64,000 bases of DNA. Origin: Ruegeria pomeroyi. Lineage in GTDB: Bacteria; Pseudomonadota; Alphaproteobacteria; Rhodobacterales; Rhodobacteraceae. Shown here piece after piece: positions 16,487-23,879 of this stretch. The notes beneath the pieces are model-generated. The model worked only from the letters and a program-made list of their open reading frames with translations. It was not told the DNA's origin and did not search any database. The stretch covers positions 2,666,001 through 2,730,000 of the forward strand of contig NZ_JAGQAG010000001.1 of NCBI RefSeq assembly GCF_021405525.1, given 5' to 3'. Made by a program: the position numbers and the translations under genes. Position 1 is the first letter of the stretch; each line of letters opens with the position of its first letter.

Positions 16487-17404
16487 CTACTTCGCCACTG
16501 GCGCGCGTTTCACCAGGCCCAGCTTTTCGCGCACCTCCTGCGGCCCGATCACCCGAGCGCCCATGTTCGACACGATGCCTGCCGCCCGTTCAACCAGTTG
16601 CCAGTTCTCGGCCAGCACGCCCTTGTCGAGCCAGAGGTTATCCTCGAGCCCGACGCGCACATTGCCCCCCGCCAGCACCGACGCCGCGGCATAGGCCATC
16701 TGGTTGCGCCCCAAAGAGAAGGCGCTGAAGGTCCAGTCGTCGGGCACGTTGTTGACCATCGCCATGAAGGTATTGAGGTCATCGGGCGCCCCCCACGGCA
16801 CACCCATGCAGAGCTGCACCAGAGCCGGCCCGTCCAGCACGCCATCCTTGACCAGTTGCTTGGCATACCACAGGTGGCCGGTGTCAAACGCCTCGATCTC
16901 GGGCTTGACGCCCAGTTCGGTCATCATCCGGCCCATGGCGGTCAGCATGCCGGGCGTGTTGGTCATCACGTAATCGGCCTCGGCAAAGTTCATGGTGCCG
17001 CAGTCGAGCGTGCAGATCTCGGGCAGGCATTCGGCCACATGCGCCACGCGCTCGGTGGCGCCGACCATGTCGGTGCCCTTTTCACGCAGCGGCAGCGGGT
17101 TTTCGACATCGCCGAATATCATGTCGCCGCCCATGCCGGCGGTCAGGTTCAGCACCACATCGACCTCGGCGTCGCGGATGCGGTCGGTCACCTCGCGATA
17201 CAGGTCCAGCCGGCGCGAGGGCGCCCCCGTCTCGGGGTCGCGCACATGGCAATGCACCACCGCCGCCCCCGCCTTGGCCGCCGCAATCGCGCTCTCGGCG
17301 ATCTGCTTGGGGCTGCGCGGCACATGCGGGCTGCGATCCTGGGTGCCGCCCGAACCAGTGACGGCGCAGGTGATGAAGACCTCGCGGTTCATTTCCAGAG
17401 GCAT
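16487..17404 (-). CDS. Beta-keto acid cleavage enzyme (BKACE, DUF849), 3-dehydrocarnitine cleavage
   Basis: A 305-residue TIM-barrel, metal-dependent enzyme with VVHCHVRDPETG (HxH zinc ligands) and CAVTGSG near the start. BKACE proteins condense a beta-keto acid with acetyl-CoA, giving acetoacetate and a new CoA ester; next to carnitine dehydrogenase the substrate is 3-dehydrocarnitine and the product betainyl-CoA, taken by the fused thioesterase. First gene of the operon, divergent from the AraC-type regulator. Confidence 0.88.
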   Translation of the reverse strand: MPLEMNREVFITCAVTGSGGTQDRSPHVPRSPKQIAESAIAAAKAGAAVVHCHVRDPETGAPSRRLDLYREVTDRIRDAEVDVVLNLTAGMGGDMIFGDVENPLPLREKGTDMVGATERVAHVAECLPEICTLDCGTMNFAEADYVMTNTPGMLTAMGRMMTELGVKPEIEAFDTGHLWYAKQLVKDGVLDGPALVQLCMGVPWGAPDDLNTFMAMVNNVPDDWTFSAFSLGRNQMAYAAASVLAGGNVRVGLEDNLWLDKGVLAENWQLVERAAGIVSNMGARVIGPQEVREKLGLVKRAPVAK

Positions 17405-17537
17405 GTCGGTTTTCCCTTGTTTTTACCGGTTTCTCCCCGGGGTTGTCCCCAGATTTGTCCCCGGATTCCGATTTGCGTTGTGTGCGACTCTGGCGCAGCC
17501 TTGCGGCGACCACTTGCCAGAATGCGAATCGAACTTG

Positions 17538-18524
17538 ATGAAATCCGCAAAAAACATTCTCCAGCCGGAACACCGGGCGCTGAAATGCGCGCTTCTGGTG
17601 CTGGACGATTGCAACACGCTCAGTTTTGCCGCCGCGGTGGATCCCATGCGCGCCGCCAACCGGCTGGCCGACCGCCATGCCTTCGACTGGGATTATGTCA
17701 CCGCCACCGACGCGCCTGCGCGACTCACCTGCGGTCTGATGGTGCCGGGACTGCCGCTGGCGCGGCTCGAAACCTGCGATCTGCTGATCGTGGTGGCAGG
17801 GTTCCAGCTGGCACGCCACGCCACGCCCAGCCTGCTCGCCGGGCTGCGCCGGATCGCCGCCGGCGGCTCCACCATCGCCGGCATCGACGGCGGCCCATGG
17901 CTCCTGGCCGAAGCGGGCCTGCTCGACGGTCACGCCGCCACCACCCATTGGGAGGATCTGGACAATTTCGCCAGCCGGTTCCCGGCCGTTGACGTGCGCC
18001 ACGACCGCTACGCGGTGTCCGGCAACCGGCTCACCTCCGGCGGGGCGATGCCCGCGATCGAGATGATGCTGCATGTCATCGCCGCCCGCCACGGCGCGGG
18101 CTTTGCCGCGCGGGTGGCGGGGCTCTTCCTCTACGAAGGCGCGCCCCAGCCCGGCACGCCGCAGCGCCGCACCGGCGCGCCGCATCGCCACAACAAGCTC
18201 ACCGCGCGGGCCAATGCGCTGATGGAGGCATCGCTCGACGAACCGCTGCCCCTGGCCGAGATCGCCGAGACGCTGGGCACCAGCCCGCGCACCCTGCAAC
18301 AGCAGTTCCGCCTGCGCCTTGGCACCACGCCGCAGGACCACTACCTGCAACTGCGCCTGGCCGAGGCACGACGGCTGGTGACCGACACCGACATGCCGCT
18401 GATGGAAGTGGCACAGGCCACCGGCTTTACCTCGCAATCGAGCTTTGCCCGTGCCTTTCGCACCCAGAACGGCCAATCGGCCCGCGACCTGCGGCAGGCC
18501 CGAACCCAACCCGCGACACCCTGA
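17538..18524 (+). CDS. GlxA-family AraC-type regulator, probably of carnitine use
   Basis: A 328-residue regulator. Residues 15-190 have the DJ-1/PfpI (class I amidotransferase-like) fold (LVLDDCNTLSFAAAVDPMRAAN; AGIDGGPWLLAEAGLLDG, with Gly where amidases have Cys). Residues about 215-320 carry the AraC double helix-turn-helix (LAEIAETLGTSPRTLQQQF; VAQATGFTSQSSFARAF). The architecture matches carnitine and glycine-betaine regulators such as CdhR/GbdR. Start at 17538 because longer frames run into the promoter region. Divergent from the carnitine operon. Confidence 0.85.
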   Translation: MKSAKNILQPEHRALKCALLVLDDCNTLSFAAAVDPMRAANRLADRHAFDWDYVTATDAPARLTCGLMVPGLPLARLETCDLLIVVAGFQLARHATPSLLAGLRRIAAGGSTIAGIDGGPWLLAEAGLLDGHAATTHWEDLDNFASRFPAVDVRHDRYAVSGNRLTSGGAMPAIEMMLHVIAARHGAGFAARVAGLFLYEGAPQPGTPQRRTGAPHRHNKLTARANALMEASLDEPLPLAEIAETLGTSPRTLQQQFRLRLGTTPQDHYLQLRLAEARRLVTDTDMPLMEVAQATGFTSQSSFARAFRTQNGQSARDLRQARTQPATP

Positions 18525-18531
18525 TCTTCAT

Positions 18532-18600
18532 TTCGCAAAAAATACTCCGGGGGAGCCTACAAAATTCGACGAATTTTGTAGGCCGGGGGCAGCGCCCCCG
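18532..18600 (-). terminator. 3' element with an embedded AAAATTCG palindrome
   Basis: Reading from the aldo/keto reductase stop on the minus strand: CGGGGGC-GCT-GCCCCCG (18584-18600), then the 27-base perfect palindrome CCTACAAAATTCG-N-CGAATTTTGTAGG (18556-18582), then CTCCCCCGGAGTATTTTTTGCGAAATGAAGA. The T6 run gives a terminator-like end. Confidence 0.65.
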
Positions 18601-18606
18601 CCCCGC

Positions 18607-19653
18607 TCAATAGGGCATCGGATGCGCCTTGTGGGCGCGCGCGATCTCGTCCAGCACCTCATCCGACAGGGTCAGATCGGCACCGGCCAACACGTGATCG
18701 AGCTGCCCCAGCGTGGTGGCTCCAAAGACCGCCGACATCATGAAGGGCCGGGTCTGGCACCAGGCCAGCGCCATATGTACCGGGTCCAACCCGTGCCGGC
18801 GGGCAATGTCCAGATAGGCGTCGACCGTATCGAACACCCGCTCGGATTTGCGTCCGCCCATCTCGGGCACCAGCGACATGCGCGAGCCCTCTGGCACCGC
18901 ACCGCGCTGATACTTGCCGGTCAGGAACCCCGCCGCAAGCGGTGAAAAGGCCATCAGCCCCACATCCTCGTTCACGCTCAGCTCGGCCATGTCAGTGTCG
19001 TAAAGGCGGCAAAGCAGCGAATACTCGTTCTGCACCGACGCCACCCGAGGCCCTTGCCCGGCCTCGGCCAACCGCAGCCATTGCGCGGTCCCCCAGGCGC
19101 TTTCGTTCGACAGACCAAAGGCGCGGATGGTGCCGCGATCGACCTCGCGTTGCAGCGCCTCAAGGCAATCGGTCATGTTCTCCAGCACCGAACCCGCATC
19201 CTGCCCCGACGGGTCATAGCGCCAGTTCTGCCGAAACATGTAGCTGCCGCGATTGGGCCAGTGGAACTGATAAAGGTCGATATGATCGGTCCCCAACCGT
19301 TTCAACGAGCCCTCGACCGCCCCGGCAATGGTCTTACCCGAGATCGGCGCACCATCGCGGCAATGTGCCATACCCGCACCGGAATGCTTGGTCGCAAGTA
19401 CATAGTCGCCGCGCCGCGCCGGGTTGGCGCGGTTCCAGCTGCCGATGATCTCTTCGCTGCGGCCCACCGTCTCCTTGCGGACCGGGTTCACCGGATACAT
19501 CTCGGCGGTATCGACAAAGGTGATCCCGGCGGCCAGGGCGCGCTCGATCTGGGCATGGCTGTCGGCCTCGCTTGTCTGGCTGCCAAAGGTCATGGTGCCC
19601 AGGCACAGCGTACTTACCTCGATGCCGGTGCGGCCCAGCGGTCTCGTTTTCAT
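18607..19653 (-). CDS. Aldo/keto reductase (Tas-like)
   Basis: A 348-residue NADP-dependent (beta/alpha)8 oxidoreductase. Catalytic residues are visible in order: Asp and Tyr in DTAEMYP, Lys in LATKHSG and His in QFHWPN. The long insertion after the third strand (PISGKTIAGAVEGSLKRLG, then RGSYMFRQNWRYD) is typical of the Tas subfamily. Substrate unknown. It stands alone, convergent with the AraC regulator and divergent from the rhodanese gene. Confidence 0.88.
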   Translation of the reverse strand: MKTRPLGRTGIEVSTLCLGTMTFGSQTSEADSHAQIERALAAGITFVDTAEMYPVNPVRKETVGRSEEIIGSWNRANPARRGDYVLATKHSGAGMAHCRDGAPISGKTIAGAVEGSLKRLGTDHIDLYQFHWPNRGSYMFRQNWRYDPSGQDAGSVLENMTDCLEALQREVDRGTIRAFGLSNESAWGTAQWLRLAEAGQGPRVASVQNEYSLLCRLYDTDMAELSVNEDVGLMAFSPLAAGFLTGKYQRGAVPEGSRMSLVPEMGGRKSERVFDTVDAYLDIARRHGLDPVHMALAWCQTRPFMMSAVFGATTLGQLDHVLAGADLTLSDEVLDEIARAHKAHPMPY

Positions 19654-19764
19654 GTCTCGGCTCCCTCTTGTCCGCGCCAGACCCTAGCGGAGGGACACAC
19701 GGCGGCAACCCCTCTTGAGCTTTGCCACCATTTGCGCCAGCCTGAGCGGCAACCGGAGGGGTAG

Positions 19765-20166
19765 ATGATGGCGCAGAAGATCACAAAGGGAATCAAGACC
19801 TTGCTGGCAGAGGCAAATGCGCGGGTCGCAATCCTGCCGGTGGCCGAGGCCAAGGCGCTCTATGACGATCCGGATCATGTGTTCGTCGATCTGCGCGATA
19901 TTCGCGAAGTGCAGCGCAGCGGCATGATCCCGGGTGCCTTTTCCTGCCCGCGTGGCATGCTGGAATTCTGGATCGACCCCGACAGCCCCTATCACAAACC
20001 CGTCTTCAACCAGGACAAGACTTACGTGTTCTACTGCGCGAGCGCCTGGCGTTCGGCGCTGGCGGCCCAGGCCGCGCAGGAGATGGGCCTTGCCCCGGTC
20101 ATGCATCTCGAAGGCGGTTTCACCGAATGGGTGAAACAGGATGGCCCCGTCGCCGAAAAGACCTGA
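19765..20166 (+). CDS. Single-domain rhodanese-like protein
   Basis: A 133-residue protein with one rhodanese domain: VFVDLRDIREVQRSGMIPGA, the active-site loop YCASAWRS with the persulfide-forming Cys, and HLEGGFTEW at the end. Sulfur transfer or thiosulfate:cyanide chemistry is expected. The start may be the second of two adjacent ATGs (19768); GGAGGGG lies just upstream. The neighbouring O-acetylhomoserine sulfhydrylase suggests a sulfur-assimilation context. Confidence 0.82.
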   Translation: MMAQKITKGIKTLLAEANARVAILPVAEAKALYDDPDHVFVDLRDIREVQRSGMIPGAFSCPRGMLEFWIDPDSPYHKPVFNQDKTYVFYCASAWRSALAAQAAQEMGLAPVMHLEGGFTEWVKQDGPVAEKT

Positions 20167-20186
20167 GCCCTCGGCGGCAGCGACCC

Positions 20187-20280
20187 AAAGTGTCAATTGA
20201 CACTTTGACCAAGCGCCTGTTCCAGGCGCTTGCACAGGATTTTCCAAAATCCTGTGGACAAGGATTTCAGGAAATCCTTG
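20187..20280. repeat. Tandem array of four perfect hairpins
   Basis: AAAGTGTCAATTGACACTTT, a 20-base perfect palindrome (20187-20206); AAGCGCCTG-TTC-CAGGCGCTT (20211-20231); ACAGGATTTT-CC-AAAATCCTGT (20234-20255); CAAGGATTTC-AG-GAAATCCTTG (20259-20280). Spacers are only 2-4 bases. It begins 20 bases after the rhodanese stop. Related in layout to 14043-14162. Confidence 0.85.
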
Positions 20281-20309
20281 GTCCCGCGCCTGACGCATGC
20301 GCGCTAATG

Positions 20310-20338
20310 TTGTCTGGCGTTCATCTATCGCCTAGAGA
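20310..20338 (+). promoter_or_regulatory. Candidate sigma70 promoter of the O-acetylhomoserine sulfhydrylase gene
   Basis: TTGTCT at 20310, 17 bases, TAGAGA at 20333. It would give a leader of about 30 bases, too short for a SAM riboswitch, and I see no SAM-II-like fold between the hairpin array and the gene. Confidence 0.35.
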
Positions 20339-20373
20339 TCGGTGCAAGTGAGTTTCAAAGGGAGAGATCACCC

Positions 20374-21666
20374 ATGTCCGATACCCCCAGCTACGGCTTC
20401 GACACCTTGCAGATCCACGCCGGCAGCAGGCCCGACCCGGCCACCGGCGCGCGGCAGACGCCGATTTATCAGACCACGGCCTATGTGTTCCGCGATGCCG
20501 ATCACGCCGCAGCCCTCTTTAACCTGCAAGAGGTGGGTTACATCTATTCCCGCCTGACCAACCCCACCGTGGCCGTGCTTCAGGAGCGTATCGCAACGCT
20601 CGAGGGCGGTGTCGGTGCGGTCTGCTGTTCCTCGGGCCACGCGGCACAGATCATGGCGCTGTTCCCGCTGATGCAGCCGGGCTGCAACGTGGTGGCCTCG
20701 ACCCGGCTTTATGGCGGCACCGTCACCCAGTTCAGCCAGACCATCAAACGGTTCGGCTGGTCGGCCAAGTTCGTCGATTTCGACGATCTCGACGCGCTGC
20801 GCGATGCCATCGACGACAATACCCGCGCGGTGTTCGGCGAATCCATCGCCAATCCGGGCGGCTATGTCACCGATATCCGCGCGGTGGCCGATGTGGCCGA
20901 TGCCGCCGGCGTGCCTCTGATCATCGACAATACCAGCGCCACCCCCTATCTGTGCCGCCCGTTCGAACATGGTGCCTCGCTAGTGGTGCATTCCACCACC
21001 AAATACCTGACCGGCAACGGCACCGTCACCGGCGGCTGCATTGTCGATTCCGGCCGTTTCGACTGGTCGGCCAGTGACAAGTTCCCCTCGCTCAGCGCGC
21101 CGGAACCGGCCTATCACGGGCTCAAGTTCCACGAGACCTTTGGCCCGCTCGCCTATACGTTCCATGGCATTGCCATCGGGCTGCGCGACCTCGGGATGAC
21201 CATGAACCCGCAGGCCGCCCATTACACGCTGATGGGGATCGAGACACTGAGCCTGCGGATGCAGCGCCATGTCGAGAACGCCAAGAAGGTCGCCGCCTGG
21301 CTCGAGGCCGATCCGCGCGTCGATTATGTCACCTATGCCGGCCTGCCCTCCTCGCCCTATGCCGAGCGGGCAGAGCGCTGCTATCCCAAGGGCGCTGGCG
21401 GGCTCTTCACCTTTGCGGTCAAGGGCGGGTACGAGGCCTGCGTCAAGCTGGTCAATGCGCTCGAGATCTTCAGCCATGTGGCCAACTTGGGCGACGCGCG
21501 CTCGCTGATCATCCATTCGGCCTCGACCACCCACCGCCAGCTGACACCCGAGCAGCAGGAAGCGGCGGGCGCCGGGCCGAACGTGGTGCGCGTCTCGATC
21601 GGGATCGAGGATGCCGATGACCTGATCGCCGATCTGGATCAGGCCCTGGCCAAGGCCACCGCCTGA
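20374..21666 (+). CDS. metY: O-acetylhomoserine sulfhydrylase / aminocarboxypropyltransferase
   Basis: A 430-residue PLP enzyme of the Cys/Met metabolism family, with the cofactor lysine in VHSTTKYLTGNG and the family's YSRLTNPT, GHAAQIMAL and SLIIHSASTTHRQL motifs. The length and the last motif fit MetY (O-acetylhomoserine plus sulfide to homocysteine) rather than the shorter cystathionine synthases. GGGAGAG precedes the ATG. A strong terminator follows at 21676-21701. Confidence 0.9.
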   Translation: MSDTPSYGFDTLQIHAGSRPDPATGARQTPIYQTTAYVFRDADHAAALFNLQEVGYIYSRLTNPTVAVLQERIATLEGGVGAVCCSSGHAAQIMALFPLMQPGCNVVASTRLYGGTVTQFSQTIKRFGWSAKFVDFDDLDALRDAIDDNTRAVFGESIANPGGYVTDIRAVADVADAAGVPLIIDNTSATPYLCRPFEHGASLVVHSTTKYLTGNGTVTGGCIVDSGRFDWSASDKFPSLSAPEPAYHGLKFHETFGPLAYTFHGIAIGLRDLGMTMNPQAAHYTLMGIETLSLRMQRHVENAKKVAAWLEADPRVDYVTYAGLPSSPYAERAERCYPKGAGGLFTFAVKGGYEACVKLVNALEIFSHVANLGDARSLIIHSASTTHRQLTPEQQEAAGAGPNVVRVSIGIEDADDLIADLDQALAKATA

Positions 21667-21675
21667 CCGGAAGCG

Positions 21676-21701
21676 GGGCGGCCCTCAGCGGCCGCCCTTT
21701 T
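21676..21701 (+). terminator. Factor-independent terminator of metY
   Basis: GGGCGGCC-CTCAGC-GGCCGCCC, a perfect 8-bp GC stem (21676-21697), followed by TTTT. It ends at the stop of the convergent MFS gene. Confidence 0.8.
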
Positions 21702-22918
21702 CAGTCCAGCCGCAGCCGCGCCAGAGCATAGGCCAGCAGCGCCAGGCAGCACAGGCCCGCCAACAGGAAGGGCGCGCGCAGCGCCAGTTCGCGGCTCATC
21801 TGCTGTTCGGCCAGCGCCACCACCGCGCCGCCTGCCAGCGCCCCCAGCGGCATCGAGCCCCAACCGAAGAAGCGATAGATGCTGTTCACGCGGCCCAGCA
21901 TGGCGGGCGGGATGCGCCGTTGCCGCCAGGATACGGTGATCACGTTCCACAACATCGCCGCCGCCATGATCGCGGTCAGCGCCAGCCCCATGATCCAACC
22001 GTTGCTTGACAGGCCAATGCTGGCATAGCCCGCGCCCCAGACCGCGATCGACAGGAACAGGCAGGCTTGCGTACCGATCAGTCGCATCGCGCGTGGTGCC
22101 AGAAGGCTGCCGCAGATCGCGCCCACCGCGCCCGCCGACAGCACCAGCCCGTACTGCGAGGGCCCGAGGCCCAGCACCTCTTGCGCGAAGAGGACCTGCA
22201 CTGTGATCGTGGCCATGGCGATGAAATTGGCCAGTCCCAGCACCACCGCCAGCCGCAACAACAGCGCGTCGCCGCGCATGAAGGCGATACCCTCGGCCAA
22301 TGCCTGACGGAACCGCGCCCGGCTGGGCACCTGCGGCGGCAGCGAGATCAGCCAGACCAGACCGGCGGCCAGCACCAGCACCGCCACGTCGAGGCCAAAG
22401 GGCACCGCGATACCGGTCGAGATCAGCACGCCAGCCAGCGGCGGGCCGATGAACTGGCCCGTCAGCTGCTCGGTGCTCCAGAGCTGGCCATTTGCGGCCT
22501 CAAGATCCTGTGGCTCGACCAGCGCTGGCAGGATGGTCTGGGCGGCATTGTCGCGCAGCACCTCGGCCGAACCCAGCAGAAAGGCCAGCCCCGCCAGTGC
22601 CCAGATTGCCCCCGGCGCCGGGTCACCCAAGGCCAAGAGCAGGATGGCCAGCACGATCCCCGCCCGTATCAGATCGGCCCGCGCGATCAGCTTGCGCCGA
22701 TCGCTGCGGTCGATGATCACGCCCGCAGGCAGGGCAAAGAGCAGCCAGGGCAGTCGCGCCGCCGCCGCCACGGCGGCAATCGCCACCGCGTCGCGGGTCA
22801 TCAGCGCCGCCAGCCAGGGCAGCGCCAGCACCAGCACCCCGTCACCCAGATTGGTCAGGGCGCCCGCAGTGAAGAGCAGTCGAAAGTTGCGATTTCGGAT
22901 TACCAGCGGCGCGGCCAT
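21701..22918 (-). CDS. MFS transporter, MFS_3/EntS-like exporter
   Basis: A 405-residue protein with about twelve hydrophobic segments and the MFS loop IDRSDRRKLIARADLIRAG between helices 2 and 3. The overall pattern (RNRNFRLLFTAGALTNLGDG start, WSTEQLTGQFIGPPLAG in the middle) fits the enterobactin-exporter-like branch that exports drugs or siderophores. The ATG at 22918 is favoured over the GTG one codon earlier because GGAG lies at the right distance. No siderophore genes are nearby, so the substrate is open. Confidence 0.82.
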   Translation of the reverse strand: MAAPLVIRNRNFRLLFTAGALTNLGDGVLVLALPWLAALMTRDAVAIAAVAAAARLPWLLFALPAGVIIDRSDRRKLIARADLIRAGIVLAILLLALGDPAPGAIWALAGLAFLLGSAEVLRDNAAQTILPALVEPQDLEAANGQLWSTEQLTGQFIGPPLAGVLISTGIAVPFGLDVAVLVLAAGLVWLISLPPQVPSRARFRQALAEGIAFMRGDALLLRLAVVLGLANFIAMATITVQVLFAQEVLGLGPSQYGLVLSAGAVGAICGSLLAPRAMRLIGTQACLFLSIAVWGAGYASIGLSSNGWIMGLALTAIMAAAMLWNVITVSWRQRRIPPAMLGRVNSIYRFFGWGSMPLGALAGGAVVALAEQQMSRELALRAPFLLAGLCCLALLAYALARLRLD

Positions 22919-23013
22919 CACAGTCTCCGGGTCAGGTTCGGGACAGAGTGACGCGACCCTGCGCCATGGTCAATGCAGGGTCGATGCGGGCGGCAGGCCG
23001 CCCGCAAAGCGGC

Positions 23014-23712
23014 TCATTGCCGGATCTCGAACACTATGGTGACGCTGCCGCTCAGCCCGATTTCACCACCGGCAACCGGCACATCCATGGACTCGGCCAT
23101 GGCCGCCATACGCATCATCGGGCGCGGCTGCGGGTCATGGAACTGTTCCGAGATCGACACCACCCGGCCCAGCTCGACCCCCGCCGCCTCGGCCAGTTGG
23201 CGGGCGCGGTCCTGCGCATCCGCCACCGCCTTGGCGCGTGCCTGGTCGCGCAGCGGTTTGGGTTCCTTGACCCCGAATTCTAGCCCGTTGAACGTGTTGG
23301 CCCCGTCGCTGACCACCGCGTCCAGGATTCCGCCCAGCGCCGCCAGGTCACGCACCCGCACCGTCACCCGGTTCGAGGCCTGAAAGCCGGTGATCTTCGG
23401 CGGCTCGCTGCTGGAGGCGCGGTTCGACCAGACCGGTGACAGCGACAGGTCGCTGGTCTGCATGTCGCGCGCCTCGATACCCATCTCGCCCAACCGCTCA
23501 AAGACCTGCTGCACCGCTTCAGATGTGGCCAGCAGTGCAGCGCGCGCCTCTTTGGCCTCGTGGGTGACGCCCAGGGTGATCACCGCCATGTCGGGCACCG
23601 TTTCGACGGTGCCGCTCCCCGTCACGGTGATATGGCCGGGCTGCTCGTCCGCGCGGGCCAGCCCGACCGCCGCAAAAAGCAAGGCCGCCACCAGAAAAAT
23701 CAATGTTCTCAT
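23014..23712 (-). CDS. SIMPL-domain (DUF541) periplasmic protein
   Basis: A 232-residue exported protein. Residues 1-21 are a signal peptide with a cleavage site near LARADEQ. The rest is the SIMPL/DUF541 domain (ITVTGSGTVETVPDMAVITLGVTHEAKEA; ARAKAVADAQDRARQLAEAAG), related to oxidative-stress protein YggE. Molecular function of the family is uncertain. Divergent from the large envelope-protein gene at 23880. Confidence 0.88.
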   Translation of the reverse strand: MRTLIFLVAALLFAAVGLARADEQPGHITVTGSGTVETVPDMAVITLGVTHEAKEARAALLATSEAVQQVFERLGEMGIEARDMQTSDLSLSPVWSNRASSSEPPKITGFQASNRVTVRVRDLAALGGILDAVVSDGANTFNGLEFGVKEPKPLRDQARAKAVADAQDRARQLAEAAGVELGRVVSISEQFHDPQPRPMMRMAAMAESMDVPVAGGEIGLSGSVTIVFEIRQ

Positions 23713-23879
23713 TTATGTTCTCCTGCTATCCTCGCCATCAAAGATGGGGTGGCGGCATGTCGCGCGGCAAGGGGAAAACCGGAGTAATTCTTTCCCTCGG
23801 CAGATCTCTGCTTTAATGTCGCGCCGTGGCGCTCGCCAGTGGGTGCCCCAAGCCATTCAGGAACGGTTAGACTGGTCAC

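Noticed and set aside
20281-20373. SAM riboswitch upstream of metY
   Set aside because: A promoter candidate at 20310 leaves only about 30 leader bases, and no SAM-II or SAM/SAH core sequence is seen.
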